8,580 nt of DNA from JBNJEA01 sp051745395 (GTDB lineage: Bacteria; Desulfobacterota; Desulfobacteria; Desulfobacterales; Desulfosalsimonadaceae). Below the pieces are notes generated by a model. The model was not told the DNA's origin. It ran no database searches and saw only the letters and a program-made list of their open reading frames with translations. The stretch is from contig JBNJEA010000130.1 in the NCBI GenBank assembly GCA_051745395.1, forward strand, positions 1-8,580, read 5' to 3'. Both the position numbers and the translations under genes were made by a program. Numbering within the stretch: the first letter of the stretch is position 1; the number at the start of each line of letters is the position of its first letter. Shown piece by piece: positions 7,179 to 8,580 of the stretch.

Positions 7179-7931
7179 TTATTCAAACCGCAGGATATCA
7201 TCTGCAAATGAAAATCCTGATATTGCATCCGCCACATCGGAGGATGGCCCCTGCTTATCAGCCAAGATCCCGTAACGCAAATTTGCCTTTGAAAACAAGT
7301 GGGCATAGATCAGTTCAAGGGCCGGACCCGGCTTCATATCCACATCGGGCAACTTTTGTTCGTCAACCATTCGAATCCCGCTGATGGCGGAAACGCTTCG
7401 ATTGGCCGACCTGACGTGCATTTTCTTAATTTGAAAAAGATCCGCCCGGGCGATTTTTTGAACCGCTTTCTGCGTCGTTATCCGCTGTTTTTCAACCGCC
7501 TGTAAAAAATCGATCCGCTCCCGCAATACTTCCGAAGGCTTTCCATCAACTGTAAACAATTCCTTTCCCCCTTCCGTACTCAATTGGGGCGCATCGACAT
7601 CCACGGCCACACGAAATTGCGTACCGCCGGGCTGGCTGTTGTTGTCAACGGCCAAGGCAAATGGGTATCGGCGTATATGTGCCGGAACGTAATCGACCAG
7701 CCAGGTACCGTCTTCGGCCACGTAGCGATTTTTAAGCCGCTCAAAACCCAAAACCACGTGCGGCAGATCGGTCCGGTTGTCGGGAAAGCAGATAAAGTAT
7801 TCCCGGACAATCTGCGGCAGCTCCTGCAGATATACCGGGCAGAAATTCAGCTTCGCGGCAAACCGGTAATCTGCATCAGCCGTAAACTTGAAAGGACAGG
7901 ATTTGTCCAGCATCCGAAGATTATCATACAT
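7179..7931 (-). CDS. SapC-family protein
   Basis: A 250-residue protein with the SapC-family pattern: MYDNLRMLDK at the start, then DYRFAAKLNFCPVYLQELPQ at 21-40, REYFICFPD at 43-51, VVLGF near 60, and the strongly conserved core DGTWLVDYVPAHIRRYPFAL (74-93). It continues with GGKELF, a helical FLQAVEKQRITTQKAVQKI region and a C-terminal ALELIYAHLFSKANLR. SapC is named after a Campylobacter S-layer locus, but its molecular function is not established. No signal peptide or membrane helix is seen. I chose the ATG at 7929-7931 because family members begin like this. The frame is open upstream to a TTG at 7965-7967, giving 12 extra Arg/Lys-rich residues, and closes at an in-frame TAA about eight codons before that TTG. 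Neither start has a clear ribosome binding site. The secreted beta-helix gene follows 102 bases downstream on the same strand. Confidence 0.82.
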   Translation of the reverse strand: MYDNLRMLDKSCPFKFTADADYRFAAKLNFCPVYLQELPQIVREYFICFPDNRTDLPHVVLGFERLKNRYVAEDGTWLVDYVPAHIRRYPFALAVDNNSQPGGTQFRVAVDVDAPQLSTEGGKELFTVDGKPSEVLRERIDFLQAVEKQRITTQKAVQKIARADLFQIKKMHVRSANRSVSAISGIRMVDEQKLPDVDMKPGPALELIYAHLFSKANLRYGILADKQGPSSDVADAISGFSFADDILRFE

Positions 7932-8180
7932 ACACGCGAGGCTTTGCCTTTTTCTTCTTCGATCCAATCCAATGCACTTAGGTTGTGCCCCTTAAAAATC
8001 GACAGTCCGAAACGCTGTCATTGCTGTGAAAGCAGGAACCTATGACTTTTTAATGTTTTTACCTCAGTCGAGCACAGCCTTGCCGAAAATATTTTTACTA
8101 ACATGTTCAAAGTTAGATATCAAATTCCAGCCTGTTTGTCTATCACTACCATTGAATACAAAATCGCATGTTTTTTAATA
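7932..8180. other. Non-coding region upstream of the sapC-like gene
   Basis: About 250 bases with no convincing gene on either strand. It should contain the promoter of the minus-strand surface cluster, but I found no well-spaced -35/-10 pair. It holds one degenerate hairpin repeat (8016-8041). It also has a small CTAAC/GTTAG inverted repeat (8098-8102 and 8112-8116) that overlaps the palindrome AACATGTT, too weak to call an operator. Composition is AT-rich, as expected for an intergenic region. Confidence 0.5.
8016..8041. repeat. Degenerate dispersed hairpin repeat
   Basis: TGTCATTGCTGTGAAAGC followed by AGGAACCT resembles the widespread intergenic repeat of form GTCATTCCYGCGAAAGCRGGAAT, in which the two arms around GCGAAAGC pair. 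Several stem bases are mismatched here, so this would be an old, decayed copy. The identification is by eye from memory of the consensus and was not searched. Confidence 0.35.
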
Positions 8181-8315
8181 TCGGGATTGGAATCCTGCTG
8201 CCTGTTGTCGGGATTGGAATCCTGCTGCCTGTTGTCGGGATTGGAATCCTGCTGCCTGTTGTCGGGATTGGAATCCCGCTGCCTGTTGTCGGGATTGGAA
8301 TCCCGACCTACGCGA
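8181..8315. repeat. 27-bp tandem repeat, five copies
   Basis: Copies begin at 8181, 8208, 8235, 8262 and 8289, each exactly 27 bases apart. The first three are identical (TCGGGATTGGAATCC then TGCTGCCTGTTG). The fourth changes one base (AATCCC), and the fifth keeps the first half but ends AATCCCGACCTACGCGA. Every copy has a GGATT-GG-AATCC mini-palindrome. In the fifth, extended one base left, the arms grow to nine base pairs (GTCGGGATT 8288-8296, AATCCCGAC 8299-8307). A period divisible by three keeps a frame open with repeated LSGLESCCL, but this is a by-product of the repeat, not a gene. The element looks like a REP-type palindrome that was locally amplified together with its linker. Confidence 0.95.
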
Positions 8316-8465
8316 TTGGGATCCGTCCGTAGAATCCTGCTGCCTGTTGTCTGTTGTCGGGATTGATTTGTTGTCGGGATTGGAATCCCGACCTACGCGG
8401 CTACCCGATTGGAATCCGTCCGTAGTCTGTTGTCGGGTACGGAAACCCGACCTACTGTGGGATTA
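8316..8465. repeat. Diverged REP-like palindromes and fragments
   Basis: This stretch is built from pieces of the same element. 8332-8350 repeats the linker GAATCCTGCTGCCTGTTGT, followed by short TGTTGTC duplications. A second perfect palindrome, GTCGGGATT-GG-AATCCCGAC, lies at 8373-8392, followed like the first by CTACGCG. A degraded copy at 8401-8425 keeps CTAC/GTAG ends around ATTGGAAT. A variant with a new core, GTCGGGT-ACGGAA-ACCCGAC followed by CTAC, lies at 8432-8451. The series links the 27-bp repeat on the left to the GCCGGGTTTCC repeats on the right. Confidence 0.85.
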
Positions 8466-8504
8466 GTACGGAAACCCGGCTACTTGTAGGCCGGGTTTCC
8501 GTAC
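8466..8504. repeat. Head-to-head palindrome at the orientation switch
   Basis: The left arm GTACGGAAACCCGGCTAC (8466-8483) and the right arm GTAGGCCGGGTTTCCGTAC (8486-8504) are reverse complements apart from one extra G in the right arm. They are separated by two bases. To the left, elements read GGGTACGGAAACCC; to the right they read GGGTTTCCGTACCC. Paired inverted REP units of this kind are called BIMEs in enterobacteria. Folded as RNA or as single-stranded DNA, this would be a very stable hairpin. Confidence 0.85.
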
Positions 8505-8580
8505 CCGGCTACTGTAGGCCGGGTTTCCTGTAGGCCGGGTTTCCGTACCCGGCTACTGTAGGCCGGGTTTCCTGTAGGCC
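8485..8580. repeat. 44-bp higher-order repeat of alternating 28- and 16-bp units, cut by window end
   Basis: TGTAGGCCGGG begins at 8485, 8513, 8529 and 8557, and TGTAGGCC again at 8573, giving spacings 28, 16, 28, 16. The 28-base unit is a complete imperfect hairpin (TGTAGGCCGGGTTTCC then GTACCCGGCTAC). The 16-base unit is only its left half (TGTAGGCCGGGTTTCC). The pair has been duplicated as a 44-base block, and the array continues past the end of the window. Confidence 0.92.

Noticed and set aside
7584..8045. Plus-strand open frame of 153 codons opposite the SapC-family gene
   Set aside because: It is the complement of a gene with clear family motifs, has no domain of its own, and its end is translated intergenic repeat.
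8098..8116. Operator upstream of the SapC-family gene
   Set aside because: The CTAAC/GTTAG arms are only five bases long and no promoter was recognised nearby, so chance is as likely.
8103..8366. Open frame of 87 codons with repeated LSGLESCCL units
   Set aside because: The frame is open only because the tandem repeat is 27 bases long, a multiple of three. It has no ribosome binding site and no protein-like sequence outside the repeat.
8181..8580. Possible CRISPR array
   Set aside because: The repeats are directly contiguous or separated by related fragments, there are no unique spacers of constant length, and no cas gene is in the window.

Overview
The window looks like a chromosomal piece of a Gram-negative bacterium, most likely a member of the Desulfobacterota (deltaproteobacterial sulfate reducers and relatives). 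That is an inference from three things: a hemC gene next to a fused uroporphyrinogen-III methyltransferase/synthase, an FmdB-type zinc-ribbon gene joined to hemC, and secreted mosaic proteins with beta-helix and GLUG modules and a Gly-run/Cys tail. No sequence search was possible.

Left part (1-1179): the 3' end of a TPR-repeat protein gene, then an AT-rich stretch holding a small antitoxin-like gene. Its overlapping RelE/ParE-type toxin gene is broken after 25 codons; a one-base frameshift explains the break. About 260 bases without an intact gene follow.

Central plus-strand block (1180-3903): fmdB-like zinc-ribbon gene, hemC (hydroxymethylbilane synthase) and a cobA-hemD fusion. The last two carry porphobilinogen to uroporphyrinogen III and then to precorrin-2, the branch point to siroheme, cobalamin and siroheme-derived heme. 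fmdB and hemC share one base (TAATG), which suggests translational coupling. No hemA or hemB lies in the window.

Minus-strand block (7931 down to 3952), convergent with the haem genes: a SapC-family protein, a 787-residue secreted protein (signal peptide, parallel beta-helix, InlB-type B-repeat, GLUG repeats, acidic/glycine-rich tail ending in a lone Cys) and a small lipoprotein of unknown function. Close spacing and shared strand suggest one cell-surface operon.

Right end (7932-8580): a long non-coding stretch. It holds a degenerate dispersed hairpin repeat and then a dense array of REP/BIME-like palindromic repeats that runs off the window: a 27-bp tandem repeat (five copies), diverged palindromes with GTCGGG...CCCGAC arms, an orientation switch at a near-perfect 39-bp palindrome, and a 44-bp higher-order unit made of alternating 28- and 16-bp pieces. 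This array and the surface-protein cluster are the least ordinary parts of the window.
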